Below are positions 32,436-42,998 of a stretch of 64,000 nt of DNA, one piece after another. The stretch is from Hemicordylus capensis (Eukaryota; Chordata; Lepidosauria; Squamata; Cordylidae). Numbering within the stretch: the first letter of the stretch is position 1; each line of letters starts with the position of its first letter. The stretch is from positions 3,722,501 to 3,786,500 of the forward strand of contig NC_069665.1 in NCBI RefSeq assembly GCF_027244095.1. Direction: 5' to 3'. Position numbers and translations under genes: made by a program. Below the pieces are notes generated by a model. The model saw only the letters and a program-made list of their open reading frames with translations. It did no database searches and had not been told where the DNA came from.

Positions 32436-32622
32436 ATGCACCAACTGTTATCTCATTTGACAGATTCTTCTCCTTTCCCCTTTCTCTATACCTTGTATAT
32501 GTGCATGTGTTTATCCCTCACCCCACCTTGATAGATGAAAATTAAAGTATTAAACAGATACTCAGACCAAATAGTTTCTGGATCCTAGAAGGAGCATGTT
32601 AGTGTGTTTCTATATGTAGAAA

Positions 32623-32623
<1 letters not shown>

Positions 32624-32711
<88 letters not shown>
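32624..32711. repeat. (TG)n(TA)n compound microsatellite
   Basis: About 15 TG units followed by about 26 TA units, between the two divergent promoters. Alternating purine-pyrimidine DNA. Confidence 0.9.
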
Positions 32712-32713
<2 letters not shown>

Positions 32714-33404
32714 GTCCCAACGTGACTTGCAACCATCATATACAATCATCATAAAATACTTAAAACAACGACGACGACGACTTTGAAATGTAACAAAAAC
32801 CCTTAAGAACAGCAGCAGCAGGTAATAACAGAACTGCAGGCCAAGCTCCTAATTATAATTCTCTGGGGATACAGGCCTCCTCCTCCCTAGGCTTGCCTAT
32901 ATATTTCCCCTCCTTCGTCCCTTCCCCAACCAGCCTGTAACACTTCAAAGCGGGGGATATGGAACCCGGGGAAGCAAAACATAACGATTTGCAACTCAAT
33001 TTGTTTGTTTGAAATTGTTTTTTAGTATTTTAATTGGTTTTAGATGGTTCTGAATTGTTTTTATATAGTTTTTAAGTGGTGTGTTTTAGATGGTGTTTGT
33101 TCATGTTACTTGTGCAAGTTTAAACATAACGATTTGCAATTCCGCTGCGTAAAAAACAAAACGTGACGATTTGCAACTCTCCTGCGTCCAACGTTTACCC
33201 GAAGTGCGGGCCGAGCGTCTCCCTCTCCTCTTCCTATCTCTAAGGAGAGCGCCGCAGAGACGGGCGGAAGGAGAGAGCGACGCCCTCCGGCCTAGGCCTG
33301 GCCAATGGGAGGCCAGACGGAAGTGCAGGCTGGGGAGGGGGGAGGTCCGCTCTGGGCCGCCCACTCCATGGTGCCCGCGGCGGCGGCGGCGGCGGGCTGG
33401 CGGA

Positions 33405-33516
33405 ATGGAGCCCTCCGCGGCGAGTGGCCTCCTGCAGCAGATCCTGAGCCTCCGCGTGGTGCCGCGCGGCAACTTCACTTACATCGCCTGCCCCAACGCC
33501 CTCTGCCACTTCTCGG
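33405..33516 (+). CDS. TMEM170A: TMEM170A coding exon 1
   Basis: 37 codons plus one base; donor GTAGGC. Sits in a CpG-dense block with a (CGG)n run at 33378-33395 just upstream. The open frame continues into the intron (to 34067) but that is read-through. Confidence 0.93.
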
Positions 33517-36500
33517 GTAGGCGCCCCCTTCGCTGCCGCGAGTCTGATCGGGGGCGGGGCCGGGACCGGGACCGGGGCCTTGGTTCCCGCCGGGGGCTCC
33601 CCCCCATCTCCGGGCTTTGCAACGTGCTGCGGCCGGGCGGGGTGGCCGGCAAAGCGACTCTCTGCCGGCGTAATCAAAGAAATCGGGCCCCGGGTGGGGG
33701 GAGGGAGGCGCGCTGCACTCTGCACATGCCCAGAGGGCCTCGCGTGGACTGTGAGGGGGGGGAGGGCCCCTGGAGGTCTCCTAGTCCAACCCCACCTCTG
33801 CTCAGTGCAGCGGGGAGCCCCCAACTTTGGGTGCCCGGAAGCTTCGGGGTGACAGCTCCCAGCACCCCCAGCCACAATACATGCATGCACGCACACATGT
33901 TCACATGCATGCACACCCGCACGCACACACACACACACACCGCAAACAGAGGACACTACAGCCCTGTTGAAGTGGCGGAGGGCTGGCCTTGCAATAGCCA
34001 GGGTGGACTTTCCCGTTTGCTAAGCAAGGCTTGCCTTGGTTTGCATTTGGATGGGGGCTACCTGTGAGTGCTGACTGGTGTAAGAGATTCCCCCAGGGGA
34101 TGGGGCTGTAGCTCCGTGGCAGAGCATCTCCTCCAGATGCAGAAGGCCGAAGCTTCACTCCCTGGCAGGGCTGGGAAAGATTCCTGCTTGAAACCTTGGA
34201 GAGCCGCTGCCAGTCAGTATAGACAAGAATGAGCTAGACGGACCAAGGGTCTGGCTTGAAAGAGGGCAGCTTCCTTAGATGGTGGAGCTGTAGCTCAGTG
34301 GTAGAGCGTCTGCTTTGCATGCAGAAGGTCCCAGGTTCAATCTCTGGCAGCATCTCCAGGTAGGGCTGGGAAAGACCCCTGCCTGAAACCTTGGAGAGCT
34401 GCCTCTGCTAGTCAGTGTAGACTGTGCTCCGTTTGATGGACCAATAATCAGACTCGGTATAAGGCAGTTTTCTGTGTCCCTAAAGTCCTAGAATGTCATC
34501 TTAAATGGCACAGCGAGGAAATGCTTGACTAACAAGCAGAAGGTTGCCGGTTCGATTCCCCGCTGGTACTATATCGGACAGCAGAGATATAGGAAGATGC
34601 TGAAAGGCATCATCTCTCTCCTTATCCCATGACAGATAAGTTTATACAAGAGCCTTTGGTTGGGAACTTTGTCAAAAGCTTTTTGGAAATCTAAATATAC
34701 TATGTCATCCAGATCAACTTTATCCACATGCCTGTTGACACTTTCAAAGAACTCCAAAAGGTTATTGAGGTAGGACATGCCTTTGCAGAAGCTATGCTGG
34801 TTCTCCTTCAGAAAGGCCTGTTCTTCTATATGTTTAACAAAGTTGTCCTTAAGTATGCTTTCCATCAATTTACCTGGCACAGCTGACCAGCCTGTAGTTT
34901 GCTGGATCCCACCAGATCCCTTTTTGAAAATTGGAGCCGCATTGGCTTTTCTGCAGTCCTCTGGTACAGAGCCTGATTGTAGGGACAAGTTACGTATTTT
35001 GGCTAGGTGTTCGGTAATTTGACATTTGAGTTCCTTCAGAACTCTTGGGTGGATGCCACCTGGCCCTGGCAATTTGATAATTTTTAGCTTTTCAAGACTG
35101 TTTAGAACATCTTCCCTCATTGCCCCAAACTGGCCCAGTTCTTCAGCCTCTAAACCTGAAAAGCTCAATTCCGGAGAGGGTATATGCTCAGTATCCTCTG
35201 CCATGAAGACAGGTGCAAAGAACTCATTCAGCTTCTCTGCAATCTCCTTATCCTCCTCAATAATCCCTTTCACACCCTCATCATCTAAGGGGCCAACCAC
35301 CTCCCTGGCAGGTTTTCTACTTCTGAGATATTTAAAGAAGTTTTTGTTATTCCCCTTGACACTTCTAGCTATATGCTCCTCATACTCTCTCTTTGCATCC
35401 CTTATTGTCTCCTTGCATTTATTTTGCCAGAGCTTATGTTCCCATTTGTTGCCACTGTGCTGACCTGCACTTTTCTCAGTGCTGAGAGGGCCCTTTCAGG
35501 GAGACTGAGCACTCTCTTAAGAGTCTAGGAGGAAAGCACTGGACAGGGCTACACTTCCCGGCACTCCTTGGGCCTTCTGAGATGGTGCAGGGGCTCAAAA
35601 GGGCTCGATTTCCCTTATGGGGGTTCTCTGGCCCTGGGCAAGGCACAGCACTGTGGGAATTCCTACATGGTCCTGGGGGACTGTGCAGAGTTTTCGGCTT
35701 TGGCTGAAGTTTTGCACACACCCAATAAGTGCAAAATTAGTCCGGGATCTACACATAGGGTTGAAGGGGGGGGCCACCACTGGCCCCCGGGCGCTACAAT
35801 GAAGAACATTTACCTAGTGCATGCTGGGACTCTAGTCTGATCCATCTTGTGTTTGTGAGCAAGAATGTGTGTTTTTGCTTATTTGTGAGCAGGATCAGTT
35901 AGCACAGATTAAAGTGTGCCATCAAGTCGATTTCGACTCCTGGCGCCCACACAGCCCCGTGGTTGTCTTTGGTAGAATACAGGAGGGGTTGACCATTGCC
36001 TCCTCCCGCACAGTATGAGACGATGGCCTTTCAGCATCTCCCTATATCGCTGCTGCCCGATATAGTGCCAGTGGGGATTCAAACCAGCAACCTTCTGCTT
36101 GTTAGTCAAGCGTTTCTCCGCTGCGCCACTGAAGGTGGCTAGAACAGATTAGTTAAGCCTCAATGAGGAAGAGATCTGGAGCATCCCCACTTGCTTTGTG
36201 AACGTAAATGTGTTGGATGAGGGGGGTTCTGGAGAGTAAAAAGCCCCACCAGGCCTGAAGTCTGGAGCGTGACTTCTAGTGGTGGTAGACTTCACAGTAC
36301 GCCTGGGCAGCCTTGCAGTTCTTATTGATTCATTAGGTGTTGGTTGAGTTCACATACCAGACTCGCCATTCACGCTACTCTGTGACACAAAGACGTTTTG
36401 TGGTGTAGGCTGGGTCAGCATTTACAGGGTTTTGGAACATTGATGGTATTTTCCTGCAAGTCCACAACCATAGGTATCTGTCTGTACTTGAATGCCAGGC

Positions 36501-38797
36501 AGTACGCCCCAGGCAACACACAGTCTGTCTTGTGGTAGCAAGCATGAAATGTCCCCTTTGCTAAGCAGGGTGTGCCCTGGTTTGCATTTCAGTGGGATCA
36601 CTGTAAGATATTCTCTATCAGGGATGGGGCCACTCTGGGAAGAGCACCTGTCTGCTTGCATACAGAAGTTCCCTCCTGGGCATCTCCAAGTAGAGCTGGG
36701 AGAGACTCCTGTCTGCAACCTTGGAGAAGCCGCTGCCAGTCTGGGTAGACAATACTGAGCCAGATAGACCAACGGTCTGACTCGGTAGGAGGCCGCTGCC
36801 TATGTTCCTATATAGGGCAGAGGTTCTCAACCTTGGGCAGAGTTCCCTGTATCAGGGATTCCCAGATGTTGTTGACTACGACTTCCATAATCCCCAGCTG
36901 CATTGGACAAAGGGCATTGCAGCTGGGGATGATGGGAATTGTAGTTGACATATGGGAATCCCTGTTGCAGGGAACATTGGCCTTGGGTCCCCAGATGTTG
37001 CTGGACTACAACTCCCATCACCTGCAGCCACAATGGGCTTTGGCCATTGTGGCTGGGGGTGATGGGGATTGTAGTCCAGCAACATCTGGGGACCCAGGAC
37101 TGCCGAACCTTTGCTGTAGAAGCAACTGTAGTCAGCGAATGACTTTCCCTGGCAGCAAGTCAACTGCTGCAGACGTGCAAAGGAAGTCCCACTGCTAAGC
37201 CTGCTTTCCTCTTTCATGGCAGAGATGTGGTACGGTGTCTTCCTGTGGACGCTGGTGTCCTCCCTCTTCTTCCACATCCCCGCAGCACTGCTAGCCCTCG
37301 TCACTCTCCGGCGGCACAGATACGGCAAGTTCATGTCGGTGAGCATCCTGCTGATGGGCATCGTGGGACCCATCACTGTGGGGACCTTAACAAGTAGGTT
37401 GGCTTTTCCAAAGTGTTGGGAATTCTCCCTGGTCAGAGATACCCTTCTATTACAGCAGAGTGCCCAGAGGCAAAACTCAGCAGAGTCTGCCCAGGCATGC
37501 ATGTTTGCGAAGAGCCAAAAGCAACTTGGAGCCAGTTCTTAGTTTCAAATCAATATGAGGAGTCTTTATTGGAGAACTCCATTCTAGATAGGAAAGTAGA
37601 GAGATAGACTCTCTAATCCAGCTAGCTAGCTGGATGCAGACAGATGCTGTCTGCATCTCTGTGCACACATGGTGCAGAGTGAGGCAAGCGTGTGTGAGTT
37701 AGGGAGAGGAAGGAGGCAGGAAGGAAATCCCTGAGAGTAGCAATCTACATCTCAAAGGGATAGTGTCAGAGCAGTAGAGCGGAGGAATGACCAATGCCTT
37801 GACCCCTCTAGCCCTCTGACTCACTGGTCTGTCCCCCTCTGTCATTGAGGCATGAGACAGCGCAGAGTCCTTCACTTCCAGCACAAAGAACCTGTCTGCC
37901 AGGTCACTGGGACACAGCTGGGGCCGGCTTCTTCCCGACTGTGCACCCGATAATGGTAACCGCTGATGGGGTGAACAGCGTTTCCTGTAACAGGGATCCC
38001 AAGGTGGTGTTGACTTACAACTCCCAGAAAACCTAGCCAGAGACCATTGCAGGAAATCCTTGCCCCAGGGAACGCTGCTGGTGAGTGCAGATGGACATTG
38101 AGGAATGCCCCACTCTGAATGCATGTGCTCATGCCTTAGAGGGAACAGTGGTCAGAGCTGAGATGAGTATCTGGGTTCCCTGTCACAGGGATTCCTGCAT
38201 GTTGACTACAACTCCCAACATCCTCAGCTGCAATGTGCTTTGGCTGGGGATGATGGGAGTTGTAGTCAATAACATCTGGGGGGCCAGGCTCAAATCGCTG
38301 CTCAGCCATGAGACCCGCTGGGTGACCTTGAAGTCATCACCGCTCTGCCTATCCTACCTCCCAAGGGAGTTCTCAGTTGAAATTGCGGAGAAAACCCATG
38401 TTTGTTGCTCTGACCTCCTTGGAAGGAAGGGCAGGGTGAAAATGTGGGAAGTAAATTAAAATTCTAAGTAGGAGGGAGCCTAGATCTGATCCGGGGTGGT
38501 GGTTTTTCATTTCTAGCCATTAGCTGAAGCCATCAGAAAAGTTAAGCAAGCTGGCCTGCAGGCTTGATTGTATCTCCATATTTGTCGTCCTCATGGTTGC
38601 TGTGAGGCCAGAGGGAGAAGTGATCAGCAACCAGCCTGTGAAGTCCCTTTCCCCCCTCCTCTGCAGGTGCTGTGATTGCTGGAGTTTACAGATCTGCCGG
38701 GAAGGAAATGGTCCCTTTTGTGGCCCTGACTTTTGGAGTGGGACAGACCTTTTGCGTGGTGGTGATTTCCTTCTTACGGATCCTGGCCACGCTTTAG
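33405..38797 (+). CDS. TMEM170A: TMEM170A, transmembrane protein 170A, three coding exons
   Basis: Exons are 33405-33516, 37223-37393 and 38667-38797. They join in phase through GT-AG introns to a 137-aa protein (human 144). The N terminus MEPSAASGLLQQILSLRVVP matches human GLLQQILSLKVVP. An NFT sequon lies at residues 23-25. Three hydrophobic segments follow: about 42-65 (YGVFLWTLVSSLFF...), 77-98 (SVSILLMGIVGPI) and 113-136 (VPFVALTFGVGQTFCVVVIS). From the family, it is a multi-pass ER and nuclear-envelope protein that favours ER sheets and affects nuclear pore assembly. ATG 33405 has G at -3 and +4. An out-of-frame upstream ATG at 33368 opens an Ala-rich frame, which I rejected as the start. 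The gene is divergent from CFDP1 and convergent with the SDR gene. Confidence 0.96.
33900..33942. repeat. (CA)n-rich stretch
   Basis: CA-alternating run in TMEM170A intron 1, from GCATGCACAC to a pure (AC)n tract. Confidence 0.7.
33983..34278 (+). repeat. 5S/tRNA-Ala composite SINE with intact tRNA A box
   Basis: TGCTAAGCAAGG and GGATGGGGGCT (5S remnants), then GGGGCTGTAGCTCCGTGGCA and GAAGCTTCACTCCC. Carries both promoter types. Confidence 0.78.
34281..34480 (+). repeat. tRNA-Ala-headed SINE, best tRNA unit in the window
   Basis: GGAGCTGTAGCTCAGTGGTA, GCTTTGCATGCAGAAGG (TGC anticodon loop), AGGTTCAATCTCTGGCA. Very close to vertebrate tRNA-Ala(TGC) but followed by a SINE body and tail, so not a tRNA gene. 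Confidence 0.82.
34504..34622 (+). repeat. tRNA-RTE-type SINE, 3'-truncated
   Basis: TGGCACAGCGAGGAAATGC, CTAACAAGCAGAAGGTTGCC, GGTTCGATTCCCCGC. Same family as the inverted copy at 35.9-36.1 kb. Confidence 0.7.
34625..35460 (-). mobile_element. CR1 LINE reverse transcriptase remnant
   Basis: The minus strand encodes a 243-aa frame with CR1 landmarks: GGIHPRVLKELKC, GSVPEDCRKANAAPIFKKGS, PGKLMESILKDNFVKHIEEQ and DDIVYLDFQKAFDKVPNQRL (RT domain 'YLDFxKAFD'). Truncated at both ends and carries at least one break. Confidence 0.88.
35461..35909. other. no recognised gene or repeat
   Basis: TMEM170A intron 1. Nothing recognised. Confidence 0.25.
35910..36145 (-). repeat. tRNA-RTE-type SINE, near full length
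   Basis: RTE-like tail GCCATCAAGTCGATTTCGAC (complement of GTCGAAATCGACTTGATGGC), body CTTTCAGCATCTCCCTATAT, tRNA head complement GGGGATTCAAACCAGC and TTGTTAGTCAAGC. Confidence 0.8.
36521..36813 (+). repeat. 5S/tRNA-Ala composite SINE
   Basis: TGCTAAGCAGGGTGTGCCC box A; box C damaged (TTTCAGTGGGAT). Tail GAGCCAGATAGACCAACGG. Confidence 0.78.
36827..36982. mobile_element. fold-back MITE, CAGTGTTCCCT subfamily
   Basis: AGTTCCCTGTATCAGGGATT and AATCCCTGTTGCAGGGAACA ends; CAGCTGCATTGGAC loop. Confidence 0.7.
36984..37115. mobile_element. fold-back MITE, adjacent copy
   Basis: TTGGGTCCCCAGATGTTGCT and AACATCTGGGGACCCAGG. The arms pair over about 50 bases. Lies 107 bases before TMEM170A exon 2. 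Confidence 0.72.
37223..37393 (+). CDS. TMEM170A: TMEM170A coding exon 2
   Basis: Acceptor GGCAG, donor GTAGGT. Encodes EMWYGVFLWTLVSSLFFHIP, then AALLALVTLRRHRYGKFMSV and SILLMGIVGPITVGTLT. Nearly identical to human TMEM170A. Confidence 0.96.
37394..37980. other. no recognised gene or repeat
   Basis: TMEM170A intron 2. Nothing recognised. Confidence 0.25.
37983..38085. mobile_element. fold-back MITE, diverged
   Basis: CTGTAACAGGGATCCCAAGG, then TTGCAGGAAATCCTTGCCCC. Confidence 0.45.
38176..38285. mobile_element. fold-back MITE
   Basis: GTTCCCTGTCACAGGGATTC, TTGACTACAACTCCCAACAT and GGAGTTGTAGTCAATAACAT. Confidence 0.65.
38290..38460 (+). repeat. Sauria-type tRNA SINE, diverged
   Basis: CGCTGCTCAGCCATGAGACC, GGTGACCTTGAAGTCATCAC, TCCTTGGAAGGAAGGGCAGG. 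Confidence 0.5.
38667..38797 (+). CDS. TMEM170A: TMEM170A coding exon 3 and stop
   Basis: Acceptor CTGCAG. Encodes AVIAGVYRSAGKEMVPFVAL, then TFGVGQTFCVVVISFLRILA and TL, ending TAG. Matches the human C terminus AGKEMIPFEALTLGTGQTFC followed by VLVVSFLRILATL. Confidence 0.95.
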
Positions 38798-40049
38798 CAT
38801 CAACTTGGAATTGGAGGCCAACAGGAATAGACTGTGCAGAGTCAACGGAGCAAAGAGGTCCATAATCCGCAGGGAAGTATTCTGGCGTAAGTCCCACGAG
38901 AGTGAACAAGAGCTACCTGAAAAGCTTGTGTTCATTTCACTGAGGCTTGTGTGGGAGAAGTTTTGGACAGTGCCCCAAAACAGCTTTCTTGCACCATGTG
39001 CACCTCCCTGGCTGGAGAGGCCCTCTTTGGGAAGGCAACTGAGGATTCTGTGAACAGACGCACACGTTTTCCAGGCCCCGAGCGATGTCGTGGCACAGCT
39101 GTGATTGCTTTCTAATTGTGCACAAGGCATCCTGACGGAATCTCCCTGTTGAGAGGAAGATGAAAGCAAAGATCTGGCCACCAAGCCTGGAAGGTCTCCC
39201 CTCTGGCTCTGCTGTTGAACAAGCTTTCAGATTTCCCGACTGAAACAGAAGCCAATTAGGCGTTTACGTTTTGTAACACTTTTTGTCACCTTAAGTGCCA
39301 AGCGGGGGGTGGGGGTGGGGGGCGTTGGGGGCGGGGTGTGAAGCAATGTGAAGATGAGACTGTTCTATAGTAACTGAAAGAGTCCCACACAGGACTTGGG
39401 ATGGTTGTCTTGATACCTTGCTCCTGAATCTTGCTCCTGCAAAGGACATGCACTTTAATTAACTGTAGCCCTTTTCGTAGGGACGAATGTGAATTGGAAG
39501 CTATAAACAACCCGTCAAGCAGCTCCTTCTGGCAAGGACCTTTTTGAATGCCAGCTGGAGCTGTGTTGAGGCTGAGATACAAGGAAGAATTTCTGTTGCT
39601 ACCTCAAAAACAACACACACACACCATGATGGATTTGAAGTGCAGTTTCACCAGTCTTGCAGATGGTCATGGTGTCTCTGTCTCACAGGGCAAACCGTAG
39701 CTGGAGGAAATCCGGCAATTGCTAAAGTAACAAGTTCCTGAATACTGGGGTGTTCCCTTGTTAATGAGGCCCACCGTTATTAGTTCGTGCAGATTTCCTG
39801 TGAAATATTCCCCACGTCTGTTTACGTAAGGAGTGTTGTGATGATCTGTGGTCTGAATCTTGCTTGTTTTTCTTCTTCTTCTTAACCACACAAAAACATT
39901 GGCTTGTTTTTGTAGAAGTTTGCATTCAGGTGCACGAATGGTTTATCTGCAAGCCAGGCTTCCCACTGGGAGCCTGGGTTGTGTTTTGGACCTCACAAGT
40001 GCCTGGGCCACTTGCCCCTCTCCCAGTGACCGGTTCCTTGCCCATAGCC

Positions 40050-40174
40050 CAGGGGTGGGCAAACTTGGCCCTCTAGGAGTTGCTGCACGAGAACTCCCAT
40101 CTTCCCCAGCTACAGTTCATGAGGGGGGGAGTTGTAGTTCAACAACAGTGGAAGCCCCAGTTTGCCCACCCCTG
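40050..40174. mobile_element. fold-back hAT-type MITE
   Basis: 16-bp inverted ends CAGGGGTGGGCAAACT / AGTTTGCCCACCCCTG. Flanks CCATAGCC and GCCTAGCC agree at 6 of 8. Confidence 0.72.
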
Positions 40175-40711
40175 GCCTAGCCCCCTCGAGTGGCGTCCGT
40201 GTAGATTGCTGGCCCGCTGCCTGGGGATTCAGACATGCTGCCCCAGGAGGAGAAGGGGGTGCTCCATGATTCATCAGTGAACTTCGGGAAACACCCCAGT
40301 GTTGAAGAAAGAGCTGGTATAAACTCACTCTTAGGGAGGCCGTTATAGAGCAAATTCAGAAGTTTCTATGCACCTGTGTGTGTCTGGATGTGCTACAGAC
40401 CTCTCATGTGCTTGTGGAGTCTCAGAATACAAACAGAATTGCTTTTTAAAACCACACACAACCCCTCCCCATATCGAAATTTGGAAGCCTTTTTGCTCTG
40501 AGTAAACCTTTGAATCATACCTCTTCCCTCAGGCATTCAGGGTTGAAGCTTCCCTGATTTTTTAAAAAAGCGGCTCTAAATGCTGTGATCGAATAGGATT
40601 TTATAAACATAAAATGAAATGCAGTGACCTCTGATCTAATCTTTTTGTACAATTTTCCCTCCCTGCTTCTGCCCCTGTCCCAGAATTCTCTCCATGTCAT
40701 GAATTGCATAG

Positions 40712-41286
40712 GCCAGGGATTCTCTAGCCTGGATATTGTTGAGTTTTGGCCATTGTGGCTGGCAACGATGACAACAGATATTTATATACCGCTCTTCAAC
40801 AAAATTTTCAAAGCAGTTCACATAGAAAAATTAAAAGAATACATAAATAAGATGGTGGGAGCTGTAGCCCAACAACATAAGAGCAGCCCTGCTGGATCAG
40901 GCCCAAGGCCAGCATCCTGTTTCTCAAAATGGCCTGCTTGATGCATCTAGGAAGCTCCCAAACAGAAGATGAAGGCATGCTCTCTCCTGCTCTTGCTCCC
41001 CTCAACTGTTCTTCAGAGGTATCCTGCTTCTGAGCCTGGAGACAACCTACAGCCATCAAGACTAGTAGTTATTGATAGACCTGTCCTCCATGAATTTGTC
41101 TAAGCCCCTTTTAAAGCCATCTAAGCTAATGGCCATCACCAACCTTGTCGCAGGGAATTCCACAGATTAAAATTTGTGTTGTGAAGAAGTACTTCCTTCG
41201 GTCGTTCCCAAAATGATTGGCAGTCAGTTTCATGGGCTGACCCCTGTTCATCAACATCTGGGGACCCAAGTTTGAGAAGCCATTGG
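40712..41286. mobile_element. fold-back MITE split by LINE and CR1 sequence
   Basis: The left arm at 40712-40770 (CCAGGGATTCTCTAGCC) and right arm at 41250-41286 (CAACATCTGGGGACCCAAGT) are separated by an L2-like tail (40771-40860) and a CR1 3' end (40868-41248). Confidence 0.6.
40868..41248 (-). mobile_element. CR1 LINE 3' end
   Basis: Same CR1 family as 22.7-23.5 kb: CCCTGCTGGATCAGGCCCAA, CTAGTAGTTATTGATAGACC, GAATTCCACAGATTAAAAT. Confidence 0.8.
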
Positions 41287-41637
41287 CATAAGCCGTGCGG
41301 TTGCTACCAGAAGGGCACCTACACAGCTATCCTTGTGTCATTTGGATGTTATCCATTGGGTTTAATCCGCCTGACCCTCTGTTATGATTCTTCCAACCAT
41401 TTGGTTGTGATTTTTCCATGCCCTAAGATTGGGTGGGCACTTCTGTCAGTTGTTTCTTTTTACCTTCTCTGCATCTGAAAAAATGTGGCCATCGTTGTCT
41501 CATAACTCTATCCAACCTTCTGCTCTTCAATTTGGTTCTGCTTGATTTTGTAGCTCCATGTTAACCCAGTGGTTGAAAACCTGTTTCAATCAAATTTTGG
41601 AGTTGGAAGGGACCAGAACCCTCTTCCAGCCATGAAG
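41287..41637. other. no recognised gene or repeat
   Basis: Within the presumed TMEM170A 3' UTR. Unique-looking. Confidence 0.25.
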
Positions 41638-41639
41638 GG

Positions 41640-41925
41640 GGCAGGCATCCTTGGTTCTCCAGCTGCTGCCGGACTGCAATGCCTATAATCCCCAGCTGCA
41701 GTAAACTACAGCTGAGGGCGAGGGGAGCCACGGCAGGAGAGAGGGCAGGCACACACCTCTTGCCTGTGGGCTCCCCAGAGGCATCTGGTGGGCCACTGTG
41801 TGAAACAGGATGCTGGACTAGATGGGCCACCTTGGGCCTGATCCAGCAGGCTCTTCTCATGTTCTTATGAGTTGTAGTTCAGCAACAGCTGGCGAGCCAG
41901 GTGTGCCTACCCCTCTTCTAGCCCG
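41640..41925. mobile_element. fold-back MITE with a CR1 3' end in its loop
   Basis: The arms TTGGTTCTCCAGCTGCTGCC and GTTCAGCAACAGCTGGCGAG bracket a plus-strand CR1 end at about 41708-41868 (CATCTGGTGGGCCACTG...CTGATCCAGCAGGCTC). Confidence 0.65.
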
Positions 41926-41929
41926 CCCG

Positions 41930-42310
41930 CCCCTGCTCAGTTCAGGAAACTGCTCCAGCATCCCTGACAGATGCCTATCCAGTTGCTGTTTTCAAGCCAC
42001 TAGAGGAGGAGAGCCCGTCTCTTCCTGAGGCAGACTGTTCCACTGTCAAAGCGTTCTTGCCGTTAGATTCAGCCTAGCCACTAGGAAGGATTCCTGCTTC
42101 CTTGTCATTTCTACCCCTTGCTTCTCGTCCTGAGCTCAAGAGCAACAGAGAACAAGACCTCCCTTTTCCCTGTGGGACAGGCTTTCAGCTAGTTGACCGT
42201 GGTGGCATCTCTCCATTGTCTCTTGGCTAAGCGTTCCCAGCCTCTCCAACTGCTTGGTTGCTGCCTTCTGAACCCACTGCAGTCTGGGAGTCTTCCTTGA
42301 AACGAGGTCC
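41930..42310 (-). mobile_element. CR1 LINE fragment
   Basis: Reverse of CR1 coding: CTCCAGCATCCCTGACAGAT, GAGGCAGACTGTTCCACTGT, then GCAGTCTGGGAGTC. Diverged. Confidence 0.65.
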
Positions 42311-42516
42311 TCTTCCTCCCACGATCAAATCTGCTTTGCCTCTAGGCATTCCCACTGCAACCCAGAAGGTTACAAGGGGCCGTCCCCACCAGCTGGAGAT
42401 ATAGCCAAATAGCTTGCCAGTGAAAACACTATCGCTTGGGAAGGTTTCACGAGTTCACACTCTTACCAATCTACACACAATAGCGGGATGGGGTATCCTG
42501 TGACCAAAATACCTCC

Positions 42517-42644
42517 TAAATCAGATGTTCTGCAGCTTGGGTCCCCAGAGGTTGTTGGGACTACAATTCCCATCATCCTCGGTCACTGGGGATGATGGGA
42601 GTTGTAGTCCCAGCAACCTCTGGGGACCCAAGCAGGAAAACTCT
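42517..42644. mobile_element. fold-back MITE, near-perfect palindrome
   Basis: CAGATGTTCTGCAGCTTGGG and CCCAAGCAGGAAAACTCTG ends; central CATCATCCTCGGTCAC...GATGATGGG. No TSD. Confidence 0.7.
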
Positions 42645-42998
42645 GTATTAAAGGCATGCATGGGGGCATAAACCTTGTGTATCACGATGAAACATTCATG
42701 CCCCAAAAGTTAACTCGTCAATTGCACCATGCCGCCTCTTCTCATTGTGAACTTCACCAAGGTGTAAGATGCACATAAGGGCAATGCTCCATAGGACCCC
42801 TCCCCCTGCAGCGAGTTCTTCCCAAAAGCTGCAGCCGTGAGGTGAAGAGAGTCCGCCCTTACTGCATCGAAGCAGTTTCTGAACCTCTGCAGTCCACTAA
42901 TAACTCTTGCAAATGTGAACAAATCTTTGTATGGGAGAACAGCACTGCTAATATTCGCTTTTATTTTTCTATTGACACTTCCGATTGGTATTTTGACT

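Larger units (their letters stand above)
31738..33404. promoter_or_regulatory. divergent CFDP1/TMEM170A intergenic region with CpG-rich ends
   Basis: The two start codons point away from each other across 1.67 kb. The first 150 bases by CFDP1 and roughly 33180-33404 by TMEM170A are CpG-dense, as in housekeeping promoters. The middle holds an AT-rich microsatellite in a fold-back element (31925-32205), another fold-back element (32315-32435) and a (TG)n(TA)n tract. Two separate core promoters are as likely as one shared promoter. Confidence 0.55.

Noticed and set aside
33171-34067. 298-aa plus-strand open frame as a stand-alone gene
   Set aside because: Only residues from the ATG at 33405 to the GTAGGC donor at 33517 match TMEM170A. 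The rest is CpG-island read-through upstream and intron 1 downstream.
34281-34355. functional tRNA-Ala(TGC) gene
   Set aside because: The A and B boxes are good, but it runs straight into the SINE body and tail, lacks a T-run terminator and has no proper acceptor stem.
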